Origin: Aldehydirespirator sp965221215
GTDB lineage: Bacteria > Actinomycetota > Acidimicrobiia > Acidimicrobiales > Aldehydirespiratoraceae
Direction: 5' to 3'
Assembly (NCBI GenBank): GCA_965221215.1
Contig: OZ244872.1
Location: 1,922,001 to 1,986,000 of the forward strand
DNA: 64,000 nucleotides
The notes under the pieces were generated by a model that worked only from the letters and a program-made list of their open reading frames with translations, ran no database searches and was not told the DNA's origin. This document shows positions 8,686 to 16,750 of this stretch, in pieces. Position 1 is the first letter of the stretch. The number at the start of each line of letters is the position of its first letter. Both the position numbers and the translations under genes were made by a program.

Positions 8686-9339
8686 ATGACTGCGCCTGTC
8701 AACCTCCCACCGACCATCGCCAACTCCGAGGTGATCACGCTGATCCCGTGGCTCGACCAGCGCGTCGACGCCTTCGGCCACGATCCGAGATCGACCTACG
8801 TCGAGCAGTTCTGGCTGGCCACGCTGGGACCGGCCACCACCTGGTTCCTGCGCCATTGCGCCGATCTGCTCGACGAGGTGGCCAGCACGGCCGTCAACCT
8901 GCGGGAGACGGCCAGCGCCCTCGGAATCGGCCACGAGGGCGGCGCCCGCAGCGCCATGGCCCGCACGGTGGGCCGAGCCTGCCGGTTCCGGGCGGCCCGG
9001 TCGGTGGGATCAAACACCCTGGCCGTCCGCCTCCGGCTGCCCCAGCTCAGCCGCCGCCAGCTGAATCGACTGCCCAAGCCGGTGCAGCGACGCCACACCG
9101 AGTTCCTGGAGAACTATCTGTGCCCGGACATCGTGGTTCGACAGCAGCCGCGGGCCCGGCGGCTGGCCTCGGGGCTGATCGAGTGCGGCGACACCATCAG
9201 CGAGGCCGAGCGGCAGCTGGCCGGCATGGAGTTCCATCCCGCCGTGATCGCCGAAGCGGTGCAGTGGGCCTGGTGCCTGCACCACGGCCCGACCCTGGAC
9301 TCGGCAATGCCTGCTGAGAGCGAGCCCAACTTGGTGTGA
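8686..9339 (+). CDS. Conserved-looking protein of unknown function
   Basis: The protein has 217 residues. The ATG at 8686 follows TTGGAG at 8672-8677. The N-terminal half contains IPWLDQRVDAFG and STYVEQFWLATLGPATTWFLRH; the middle contains LRETASALGIGHEGGARS, which may form a helix-turn-helix. The rest is helical and Arg-rich, with no signal peptide or membrane segment. I recognise no named family. It follows the sirtuin gene after 91 bases, so co-transcription is possible. Confidence 0.65.
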   Translation: MTAPVNLPPTIANSEVITLIPWLDQRVDAFGHDPRSTYVEQFWLATLGPATTWFLRHCADLLDEVASTAVNLRETASALGIGHEGGARSAMARTVGRACRFRAARSVGSNTLAVRLRLPQLSRRQLNRLPKPVQRRHTEFLENYLCPDIVVRQQPRARRLASGLIECGDTISEAERQLAGMEFHPAVIAEAVQWAWCLHHGPTLDSAMPAESEPNLV

Positions 9340-9351
9340 TCCGGCCGGCTC

Positions 9352-9379
9352 GCTCGGCCTCTCTAGCTCGGCCTCTCTA
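9352..9379. repeat. Perfect 14-bp tandem duplication at the 3' end of pepA
   Basis: GCTCGGCCTCTCTA occurs twice head to tail, at 9352-9365 and 9366-9379. The second copy ends in the stop codon of the pepA gene (read on the - strand), so the duplication includes that stop. Confidence 0.9.
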
Positions 9380-10843
9380 GCGGGCCGCGTTGAACGTGGA
9401 GGCCAGCTCCACCAGGGTGCGCACCCCGAAACCGGTGCCACCCTTGGCGATCTCGCCGTCGTGGGACTCGGCCCGGGCCGGGCCGGCGATGTCGAGGTGC
9501 ACCCAGGGAATGTCGTCGGCCACGAACTGCTGCAGAATCAGTCCCGCGGTCAGCGCGCCGCCATGGTTGCCGCCGATGTTCTTCATGTCGGCCACGTTGG
9601 ACTCGAACTGCTTGGCGTAGTCGGCGGGCAGCGGCAGCGGCCACACCCGCTCGCCCACCCGGTCGGCGGCGGCGCGCACATCGGCGACGAACGCCTCGTC
9701 GTTGCCCATCAGCCCGGCTATCGACGGGCCCAGCGCCACCATGCAGGCCCCGGTGAGGGTGGCCAGATCGACGATGGCGTCCGGCTCGTCCTCGCACGCC
9801 AGCGACAGGGCATCGGCCAGGATCAGCCTTCCCTCGGCGTCGGTGTTGAGCACCTCGATGGTCTTGCCGTTGCGGATCGTGAGCACATCGCCGGGCCGGG
9901 TGGCGTCACCGCCGAGCATGTTGTCGGTCATGGGCAGATAGCCCTTGACCCGCACCGGAGCGTCCACCGCGGGCAGCACCGACATGGCCCCGATGATGGC
10001 CGCGGCCCCGCACATGTCCATCTTCATGGCCATCATTCCCTGCGCGGTCTTGATGGACAGGCCGCCGGCGTCGAAGGTGATCCCCTTGCCGACGAGGGCC
10101 AGCGTGGCGGCCGGGTCGCCCTCGGGCTCGTAGCTGAGCTCCACATAGCGGGGCGGGTTGGTGCTGCCCCGGTTGACGCCGAGCAGGCCCCCCAGCCGCT
10201 GCTTCTTGATCTCGGCCTCGGTCCAGACCCGCGACTTCAGCCCGGCCTTGCGAGCAATGGCGACGGCCTCGCGGGCGAACACCGGGGCCGTGAGCGAGCC
10301 GCCGGGCTCGTTGGAGAGGTCGCGGGCCACACAGACGCCGGCCGCGATGGCCGCGCCGCGGGCCAGAGCTTCTTTGGCCGCAGCCGATGTGCTGCCCACG
10401 ACGTCCACCCGGGCCAGCCTGGGCTGCTCGCCGTCGCCGACGACGTTGCCGAGGGCCGACTTGTAGCTGGTGAAGCGGTAGCCGCCGAGAATCACGCCCT
10501 CGGCCAGAGCCTGGCGGGCCGGGCCGGATGCCACATCGATACCGTCGGCGGGCCGGACCGCCACCCTGGAGTGACGGGAGCACGAGCGGGCCAACGCCGC
10601 TCCGGCTCGACGGATCGCAGCCGGGGTTGCCTCCGAGGCCGGGCCGAGACCGACCAACCCGGCGAAGCCGCCGTCGATGGGCTGGAGATGGACCTGATCC
10701 GCCTTGCCTGCGAAGCCGGCGGTGTCGAGCACGGCAGGGTCGAAGCCGCTGACGCCGGATTCGACGTCCTCAACGGTGACGAGCGAGACGCTGGTGGAAG
10801 CCGCCTTGGGCGCTGAGCGGGCGGCGTGGACTGTGATCGGCAT
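9377..10843 (-). CDS. pepA: Leucyl aminopeptidase (M17)
   Basis: The protein has 488 residues, normal for M17 enzymes. The metal and catalytic signatures are present: GKGITFDAGGLSIK near residue 252, KMDMCGAAA near 272 and NTDAEGRLILADAL near 333. It forms cytoplasmic hexamers that remove N-terminal residues from peptides using two metal ions. The N-terminal domain (about 160 residues) is variable, as usual. A dispersed repeat copy starts 13 bases upstream of its start codon. Confidence 0.93.
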   Translation of the reverse strand: MPITVHAARSAPKAASTSVSLVTVEDVESGVSGFDPAVLDTAGFAGKADQVHLQPIDGGFAGLVGLGPASEATPAAIRRAGAALARSCSRHSRVAVRPADGIDVASGPARQALAEGVILGGYRFTSYKSALGNVVGDGEQPRLARVDVVGSTSAAAKEALARGAAIAAGVCVARDLSNEPGGSLTAPVFAREAVAIARKAGLKSRVWTEAEIKKQRLGGLLGVNRGSTNPPRYVELSYEPEGDPAATLALVGKGITFDAGGLSIKTAQGMMAMKMDMCGAAAIIGAMSVLPAVDAPVRVKGYLPMTDNMLGGDATRPGDVLTIRNGKTIEVLNTDAEGRLILADALSLACEDEPDAIVDLATLTGACMVALGPSIAGLMGNDEAFVADVRAAADRVGERVWPLPLPADYAKQFESNVADMKNIGGNHGGALTAGLILQQFVADDIPWVHLDIAGPARAESHDGEIAKGGTGFGVRTLVELASTFNAAR

Positions 10844-10856
10844 CCGGTCAGGCTAA

Positions 10857-10967
10857 GAGGCCGAGCGGATAGGTGAGCAAGTCCGGCCCATCCGGGCGAG
10901 GGGGTGTTTCCCGCTCTTGTTCGCTGCGCTCACGGGCCGCCCAAACCCCAGCGTCACAGCCCACGGC
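10857..10967 (+). repeat. Dispersed intergenic repeat, copy B (rearranged)
   Basis: It begins with the end module GAGGCCGAGCGGATAGGTGAGC and continues through CCGGGCGAG directly into the core TTTCCCGCTCTTGTTCGC and ACGGGCCGCCCAAACCCC. Relative to copies A and E, the end module is inverted and joined to the other side of the core, so the element is modular. It lies between the pepA and LigD-polymerase genes. Confidence 0.8.
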
Positions 10968-10969
10968 TC

Positions 10970-11887
10970 CTAGGCGGGCTTGGACGGGGCGGGGAGGTCT
11001 TGTTCGAGGGTGAGCGTCGGCTCGAACAGGTCGCCGAAGTCGTCCACCCGGTCAAGCGCCTCGGCGGCGGTGAAGGTCAGCGGCTCGCCGTCGGCACCGT
11101 CGGACACCTCGTCCCAGGTGATCGGCGCCGACACGGCGGGACGGTCCAGGCCCCTAAGCGAGTAGGGGGCGATGGTCGTCTTGAAGCGGGCGTTCTGGCT
11201 CCAGTCGATGAACACCTTCTGTGTCCGCAGGCTGCGCTTCATCACCGACACCACCAGCGCCGGCAGGTGCTTCTCCAGAAGCTGGGCCACCGCCAGCGCG
11301 AAGCCGGCGGCGTGGTCGTGGGAGTGGGGCCGGTTGAGGGGCACATACAGCTGCATGCCCTTGCTGCCCGAGGTCTTGGCCCAGCCGGCCAGCCCCACCG
11401 ACTCCAGCACCTCGCGGATGTGCAGGGCCACCCGGCAGCACTCGACGATGGTGGCCGGCCGGCCCGGGTCGAGGTCGAACACGACCATGGTGGGCGAGTC
11501 GAGGTCGCCGCAGCGAGCCATCGGCGCATGGATCTCCAGCGCGGCCAGATTGGCCGACCAAGCCAGCGCGGCCGCCGAGTCGAGCCGGCAGTAGTGGACC
11601 GGCCCTCCCCTATCGCCGGGTCCCCGGCAGGTTCCAACCCAGTCGGGGCGATGCTTGGGGCAGCGCTTCTCGAAGAACGACTCGGCGGTCACGCCGTCGG
11701 GCCAGCGCCGCAGGGTCACGCCCCGGTCGCCGATGTGGGGCAGCATCACCGGCGCCACCCGCACGTAGTAGTCGATCACCTGGGCCTTGGTGAACCCGGT
11801 CAGCGGATACAGGACCTTGTCGAGGTTGCTGACCGACAGCCGCCGGCCGTCGACGGTGACCGGCACCCGCTCGGATCCGCTCGCCAT
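10970..11887 (-). CDS. ligD: LigD-type polymerase/primase domain protein of non-homologous end joining
   Basis: The protein has 305 residues and consists only of the LigD polymerase domain. LSNLDKVLYP near residue 18, GVTLRRWPDG near 57, VVFDLDPG near 137 (catalytic Asp-x-Asp), KTSGSKGMQLYVPL near 172 and RTQKVFIDWSQN near 225 are all family landmarks. It adds nucleotides during end joining together with Ku. No ligase or phosphoesterase domain is present, so the ligase must come from another gene. It starts 7 bases after the ku stop, giving an operon with ku first. Confidence 0.9.
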   Translation of the reverse strand: MASGSERVPVTVDGRRLSVSNLDKVLYPLTGFTKAQVIDYYVRVAPVMLPHIGDRGVTLRRWPDGVTAESFFEKRCPKHRPDWVGTCRGPGDRGGPVHYCRLDSAAALAWSANLAALEIHAPMARCGDLDSPTMVVFDLDPGRPATIVECCRVALHIREVLESVGLAGWAKTSGSKGMQLYVPLNRPHSHDHAAGFALAVAQLLEKHLPALVVSVMKRSLRTQKVFIDWSQNARFKTTIAPYSLRGLDRPAVSAPITWDEVSDGADGEPLTFTAAEALDRVDDFGDLFEPTLTLEQDLPAPSKPA

Positions 11888-11894
11888 CGGTCAA

Positions 11895-12782
11895 TCAGGC
11901 CGACTTGCGGATGTCCTCAGCCTGATCCGGAGCCTCGTCGGCACCGGGCTCGGCACCGGCGTCGGCGGCAGCGCCCGCGGCGGGGTGACGCTTGCGGGCC
12001 TCCTTGGCTGCGGCCACCGAGGCCTCCAACGCGGCCATCAGGTCCACCACCGTGTCGGAGGCCTGTGCCGGGGCAGCCACCGTGGCGGCCGCCTCGCCCG
12101 AGGCCTTCTGATCGATCAGCTCCAGCACCGCCTCCCGGTAGGAGTCGCGGTAGCGCTCGGGATCGAAATCGGCCTCCAGGGCAGCGATGAGCTGGCGGGC
12201 CATGGCCGTCTCACGCTCGTCGACGGCAATGTCGCCCAGCCCGTCGAGGCCGTCGATCTGCTCGGGGGCCACCAGCTCGTCGGCGTACACCATGGTCGAC
12301 AGCATCAGCCGCCCGTCGACGGGGCGGATGGCGGCCAGGTACTGCTTGGAGCGCATGACGAAGTGGCAGACGGCCACCTTGTCGGCCTCGCCCATGGCCT
12401 CGGCCAGCAGCTTGTAGGGCTTGGCGGTGGCCTCGTCGGGCACCAGGTGGTAGGCGCTGTCGTAGAACACCGGGTCGATGTCGGCGAGGTCGATGAAGGC
12501 GTCGATGTCGATGGTGCGGGCCGCGGCCGGGGCCAGCGCCTCCAGCTCGGCGTCGCTGACGGTCACGTAGTCGCCCGACGGCAGCTCGTAGCCCTTGACG
12601 ATGCGATCGGCGGGCAGTTCGGTGTCATCGGCCGACGACACCTTCTTGTAGCGCACCCGGGCCCCGGTCTCGGCGTCGAGCTGGTTGAAGCGCACGTTCT
12701 TGCGGCTCACCGCGCTGAACAGCTGCACGGGGATCGTGACCAGTCCGAAGCTGATCGATCCCTTCCAGATCACTCTCGGCAC
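11895..12782 (-). CDS. ku: Ku, DNA end-binding protein of non-homologous end joining
   Basis: The protein has 295 residues from GTG 12782, which is preceded by GAGGAGG (12789-12795) with a 6-base spacer. An open extension to 12845 exists but lacks such a site. The sequence starts PRVIWKGSISFGLVTIPVQL, the conserved Ku N-terminus. SKQYLAAIRPVDGRLMLSTM near residue 150 is also typical. After about residue 245 comes an Ala/Glu-rich tail, the variable part of bacterial Ku. The homodimer threads onto broken DNA ends and recruits LigD. Confidence 0.93.
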   Translation of the reverse strand: MPRVIWKGSISFGLVTIPVQLFSAVSRKNVRFNQLDAETGARVRYKKVSSADDTELPADRIVKGYELPSGDYVTVSDAELEALAPAAARTIDIDAFIDLADIDPVFYDSAYHLVPDEATAKPYKLLAEAMGEADKVAVCHFVMRSKQYLAAIRPVDGRLMLSTMVYADELVAPEQIDGLDGLGDIAVDERETAMARQLIAALEADFDPERYRDSYREAVLELIDQKASGEAAATVAAPAQASDTVVDLMAALEASVAAAKEARKRHPAAGAAADAGAEPGADEAPDQAEDIRKSA

Positions 12783-12858
12783 CACGGGCCTCCTCGCTCG
12801 GCCCGAGACCGGCACAGCCAGGACTCGGAGCACAGGCCTCCGCACCGCCCGAAGAAGT

Positions 12859-13713
12859 CTAGGGCGATAGCAGGATGCGGGCCACCAGGTCTTGTCCGAA
12901 GGCGGTGACGATGGCCAGGTATACGAGGCCGGTGGCGGCCATCACGGCCGAGTACTGGCGCTCGCGCAGCGCGGCCCGGGCCACTCCCACCAGCAGGATG
13001 GTCATGGCAGCGCAGGCGACCCAGAACCAGCCGAGCAGGCCGTTGTAGCCGTCGTCGATGGTGCCATTGAGCACCGACACCATGCCGGTGGGCCAAAGCA
13101 TCACCACCACCGACGGCAGCCACAGCACGGCCGCGGCCCGCAGCATCTCCAGCAGCGGTCCGCGGGCCAGGCCCGGCTGCACCAGGTACCAGTGGCCCAG
13201 CAGCATGGCGCTGGTCACCGCGCCCACGAACAGGGCGCCCACCAGCGTGCGGGCCACAGCCAGGCCGGTCGGTCCGGCCGCGGCCAACGCTCCGAGCAGG
13301 GTGGCGACCAAGCCGACCGCCGCCGCACACAGGTCGAGCACGGGCGGGAACTCGGGAGCGTCTGGATCGAGCCGGGGCTCGGCCCGGTCGATCCCGGTCA
13401 TCTTCGCCACTCGGGCCGAGCGGCGCTGAGCCTCGGCCCGCTGGCCGGCCACGCCCGCAGAACGGCGCGCCACCGAGACCGCTCCCGCAACGATCCCGAC
13501 CCCGACGAAGACCAGCGTGGCCGCCTCGCGGCTCGGTGTCGGCTCGGACCTGAAGGCGATCACCAGGGAGCCCCCGGCCAGTGCCAGGAACACTCCTCGC
13601 ATCAGCCATCCGTAGCCGAGCCCGACCTCGCGGCGGCGGGTGGTCACCCACAGGAAGAACCATCCGCCGGCCGCCCAGCCCACCAGTACAGTGGCAGCCT
13701 CGAGTTCAACCAC
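12859..13713 (-). CDS. Multi-spanning membrane protein of unknown function
   Basis: The protein has 284 residues with about eight hydrophobic segments: one at residues 5-22, two between 38 and 82, then a charged cytoplasmic-type loop rich in Arg/Glu (about 85-125), then five more. No enzymatic motif is recognisable. It lies 77 bases upstream of ku on the same strand. The start is GTG at 13713. The family is unknown to me; a transporter or stress-related membrane protein cannot be told apart from sequence alone. Confidence 0.65.
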   Translation of the reverse strand: MVELEAATVLVGWAAGGWFFLWVTTRRREVGLGYGWLMRGVFLALAGGSLVIAFRSEPTPSREAATLVFVGVGIVAGAVSVARRSAGVAGQRAEAQRRSARVAKMTGIDRAEPRLDPDAPEFPPVLDLCAAAVGLVATLLGALAAAGPTGLAVARTLVGALFVGAVTSAMLLGHWYLVQPGLARGPLLEMLRAAAVLWLPSVVVMLWPTGMVSVLNGTIDDGYNGLLGWFWVACAAMTILLVGVARAALRERQYSAVMAATGLVYLAIVTAFGQDLVARILLSP

Positions 13714-13795
13714 TACAACTCGACCCTTGGCAGCGCAGTCGACGGCTCAGGCCACGACAGCGGCGCACTCGATCATCGGGTGCCGGACTCGCATC

Positions 13796-14899
13796 TCAGG
13801 CCACAACGGCAAGGCGATGGTCGGCCCGGTTGAGGGGGTCGGGGCCGGCCGGCGACGCAGCCACGATGTCCTCCAGGCGGGCCGCCCACCGTCCGGGCAC
13901 GTAGATGCCCGGCTCCACCGAGAAGGCGTTGCCCGCCTGCAGCGGCTCGACGTTGCCCTCCACGATGTAGGGATCCTCATGGGCCTCGGTCCCGATCCCG
14001 TGGCCGGTGCGGTGCACGAAGTACTGGCCGTATCCGGCGGCGGCGATGATCGAGCGCGCCGCCCGGTCCACATCCTGGGCGGGAACGCCCACCTCGGCCG
14101 CGGCCACGCCCGCCGCCTGCGCCTCGAACAGCACGTCGTACAGCTCTCGGAACTCCGGCGGCGGCTCGCCGGTGTAGACGCAGCGGGTGATGTCGGAGCA
14201 GTACCCGACCCCGTCGTCGCCCACCATCGTTCCCCCGAAGTCGCACAGCACCACCTCGTCGGCACCGATCACCCTTTCGCCCGGCTCGTGGTGGGGGCTG
14301 GCCGCGTTGGCGCCGGCGGCCACGATGGCGAAGTTCGCCCGGTCGTGGCCCTCATCGACGATCTGGCGGCCCAACTCGGCCGACACCTCGGCCTCGGTCC
14401 GCCCCACCAGCTCGATCTCACCCCGTTGGAGCCGGCCTGCAATCCGGTCCACCGCCGCGCCCGCGGCCCGCAGCCGCTCCACCTCGTCGGAGGACTTCAC
14501 CGAGCGGATGGGAGCGGTCACCTCCGACCCCCGACGCCACGCCGTGCGCGGCATGGCGGCCATCAGATCCACCAGGAACCTCGACCACATGTGGTCGCCC
14601 ACCGCGGCCACCGCCGCCGAACCGGCCAGATCGGCCACGATGGCCACCGCATCCTCGGTCTCGTCCCAGGGCCGCATCCCGAACACGTCGGGCCGTTCGG
14701 CCACCCGCGGCGCCTCCATCCGGGGCACAACCAGCGTGGCCGCGCCGTCGCGGGGCACGACCAGCATGGTGAGGCGCTCCAGCGGCATGGCCTCATAGCC
14801 GCAGAAATACGGCAGGTCGGCCCCCACCGACAGCAGCAGCACGTCCACCCCCCGCTCGGCCATGAGTCCCCGAGCCCGAGCCAACCGCTCAACAAACAC
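13796..14899 (-). CDS. pepQ: Xaa-Pro dipeptidase/aminopeptidase, M24 family
   Basis: The protein has 367 residues. An N-terminal creatinase-type domain (1-125) is followed by the pita-bread catalytic domain. Metal ligands are visible: Asp in CDFGGTM near residue 218 and CSDITR near 232, His in HRTGHGIG near 293, Glu in VEPGIY near 328 and RLEDIV near 342. It should cleave Xaa-Pro bonds; dipeptidase versus aminopeptidase activity cannot be settled. Its start lies 11 bases upstream (in coordinate terms) of the lipBA stop, on the same strand, so it is probably the last gene of that operon. Confidence 0.88.
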   Translation of the reverse strand: MFVERLARARGLMAERGVDVLLLSVGADLPYFCGYEAMPLERLTMLVVPRDGAATLVVPRMEAPRVAERPDVFGMRPWDETEDAVAIVADLAGSAAVAAVGDHMWSRFLVDLMAAMPRTAWRRGSEVTAPIRSVKSSDEVERLRAAGAAVDRIAGRLQRGEIELVGRTEAEVSAELGRQIVDEGHDRANFAIVAAGANAASPHHEPGERVIGADEVVLCDFGGTMVGDDGVGYCSDITRCVYTGEPPPEFRELYDVLFEAQAAGVAAAEVGVPAQDVDRAARSIIAAAGYGQYFVHRTGHGIGTEAHEDPYIVEGNVEPLQAGNAFSVEPGIYVPGRWAARLEDIVAASPAGPDPLNRADHRLAVVA

Positions 14900-14909
14900 G
14901 GCTACAAGC

Positions 14910-16730
14910 CTATGAGCGCGCTGCGGTGGCGGCGGCTTGGCGGGCGTGGTAGCTGGAGCGGGTCAGTGGCGACGACTCTACGTGGCTGATGCCCATCGAC
15001 TCGCCGATTTCCTTCCACTGCTCGAACGCATCCGGCGGCCACCAGCGATCCACCGGCAGGTGGCGGGCGCTGGGACGCAGGTACTGCCCGATGGTCACGA
15101 TGTCGGTTCCGACCGCGTGCAGGTCGGCCAGGGTCTGCACCACCTCGTGGTGGGTCTCGCCCATGCCCGCGATGATCGACGACTTGGTGGTCAGCCCGGC
15201 GGCGCGGGCCCGGGCCAGCACCGACAGGCTGCGGGCGTAGCCGGCCGACGGGCGCACCGCCCGCTGGAGCCGGGCCACGGTCTCGATGTTGTGATTGAGC
15301 ACGTCGGGGCGGGCATCGAACACCGTCTGCAGGGCGTCGGCGTCGCCGCCGAGGTCGCTGATCAGGGTCTCGACCCGGGCACCGGGCAGTCGGTTGCGGA
15401 CCGCGGCCACGGTGGCGGCCACCGCCTCCGCACCGCCGTCACGAAGGTCGTCGCGGGCCACCATGGTCACCACCACATGCTCGAGACCCATCCGGGCCGC
15501 GGCCTCGGCCACCCGCTGGGGCTCCTGCGGGTCGGGCGGGCCGGGCCGGCGGGTGTCCACCAGGCAGAAGCCGCAGGCCCGGGTGCACCGCTCGCCCAGG
15601 ATCATGAAGGTGGCGGTGCCGTCGTTCCAGCACTCCGAGATGTTGGGGCAGCCGGCCTCCTCGCACACCGTGGTCAGGTCGAGGCCCCGCAGCGTGGAGC
15701 GGATCTGGTGGAACGTCGGCCCGGTACTGAGCGGCACGCGCATCCACTCCGGCTTGCGCGACCGCAGCGGCACCGGCTCATGGGCCTCGCCGTCAAGCCG
15801 GGCCGCGGCCAGACGGCCCAGCAGTCGCGGCGACACTCCCTCAGCCTCGGCCGGCGCGGCCGCGCCGCCAGCAGCTGAGTCAGCCTCGACGTCGGCCGGC
15901 TCAGCGCTCGCGCCAGCGGCGCCGTTGGCCGACTCAGCACTCGCGTTAGCGGCGGTGGCCGGCTCAGCGCTCGCATCAGCCGCTCCGTTGGCGGCCTGCC
16001 GGGTGAACTGGGCCAGGTCGGCGGGCGCCACCCGGTGGGCCACATCGGCGCGGTCGGTGCGGCCGTGGGCGCCCCATGCCGCCATCGCCCGCTGGGCCAC
16101 GAGGTCGACCACCTGCTGCATCGATGCCTCGACGCCCTCGGCCGCCAGCGACGTGACCCCCAGACCGGTGATCCCGCAGGGCACGATCTTGGAGAACCAG
16201 CCCAGGTCGGGATCGACGTTGAGCGCGAAGCCGTGCATGGAGCGGGCCCTCGACAGCCTCACGCCGATGGCGGCGATCTTGCGGGGCCGGGGCCCGTCCG
16301 GCTCGATCCACACGCCGGTGTGGCGCTCGATGCGCCCGGCCTCCAAGCCCAGGTCGGCCAGCACGCCGATCAGGAGCTCCTCCACGCCGCCCACGTAGGC
16401 GGCGGTGTCGGCCATCCCGCCGCCCCGCCGGCCAGGCACGGTGAGGATCGGATAGCCGACGAGCTGGCCGGGGCCGTGATAGGTCACCTCGCCGCCCCGG
16501 TCGGTCTCCACCACCGAGCCGCCCAGCGCCTCGACGTCGACCAGCAGGTGCTCGCGCCGGCCTCGGCGGCCCAGGGTCACCACATGGGGATGCTCGAGCA
16601 GGAGTAGGTGGTCGTCGGCGGAGTGGCTGTGGAGGCGGCGCTGCAGGACGAGGGCGTCGTCGTAGGCCACCCGGCCCAGCCATCGGATCCGCAGCACCGG
16701 CCCCTCAGCAGCAGAGCGGACTGATCCCAC
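14910..16730 (-). CDS. lipBA: LipB-LipA fusion: octanoyltransferase plus lipoyl synthase in one polypeptide
   Basis: This is one uninterrupted frame of 606 residues. Residues 1 to about 235 are LipB: RGGEVTYHGPGQLVGYP, Lys in RKIAAIGVRLSR and the acyl-carrying Cys in PCGITGLGVTSL. Residues 235-310 are an Ala/Glu/Ser linker built from repeats like ASAEPA. Residues 311-606 are LipA: CEEAGCPNISEC for the auxiliary cluster, CTRACGFC for the radical-SAM cluster and the C-terminal RSSYHA. LipB moves octanoate from acyl carrier protein to the E2 domain and LipA inserts two sulfurs, so the fusion joins successive steps. It follows the E2 gene by 20 bases. GTG 16730 is used; GTG 16697 is possible. Confidence 0.92.
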   Translation of the reverse strand: MGSVRSAAEGPVLRIRWLGRVAYDDALVLQRRLHSHSADDHLLLLEHPHVVTLGRRGRREHLLVDVEALGGSVVETDRGGEVTYHGPGQLVGYPILTVPGRRGGGMADTAAYVGGVEELLIGVLADLGLEAGRIERHTGVWIEPDGPRPRKIAAIGVRLSRARSMHGFALNVDPDLGWFSKIVPCGITGLGVTSLAAEGVEASMQQVVDLVAQRAMAAWGAHGRTDRADVAHRVAPADLAQFTRQAANGAADASAEPATAANASAESANGAAGASAEPADVEADSAAGGAAAPAEAEGVSPRLLGRLAAARLDGEAHEPVPLRSRKPEWMRVPLSTGPTFHQIRSTLRGLDLTTVCEEAGCPNISECWNDGTATFMILGERCTRACGFCLVDTRRPGPPDPQEPQRVAEAAARMGLEHVVVTMVARDDLRDGGAEAVAATVAAVRNRLPGARVETLISDLGGDADALQTVFDARPDVLNHNIETVARLQRAVRPSAGYARSLSVLARARAAGLTTKSSIIAGMGETHHEVVQTLADLHAVGTDIVTIGQYLRPSARHLPVDRWWPPDAFEQWKEIGESMGISHVESSPLTRSSYHARQAAATAARS

Positions 16731-16750
16731 AGCGGGTGCCGGCGACAGGC

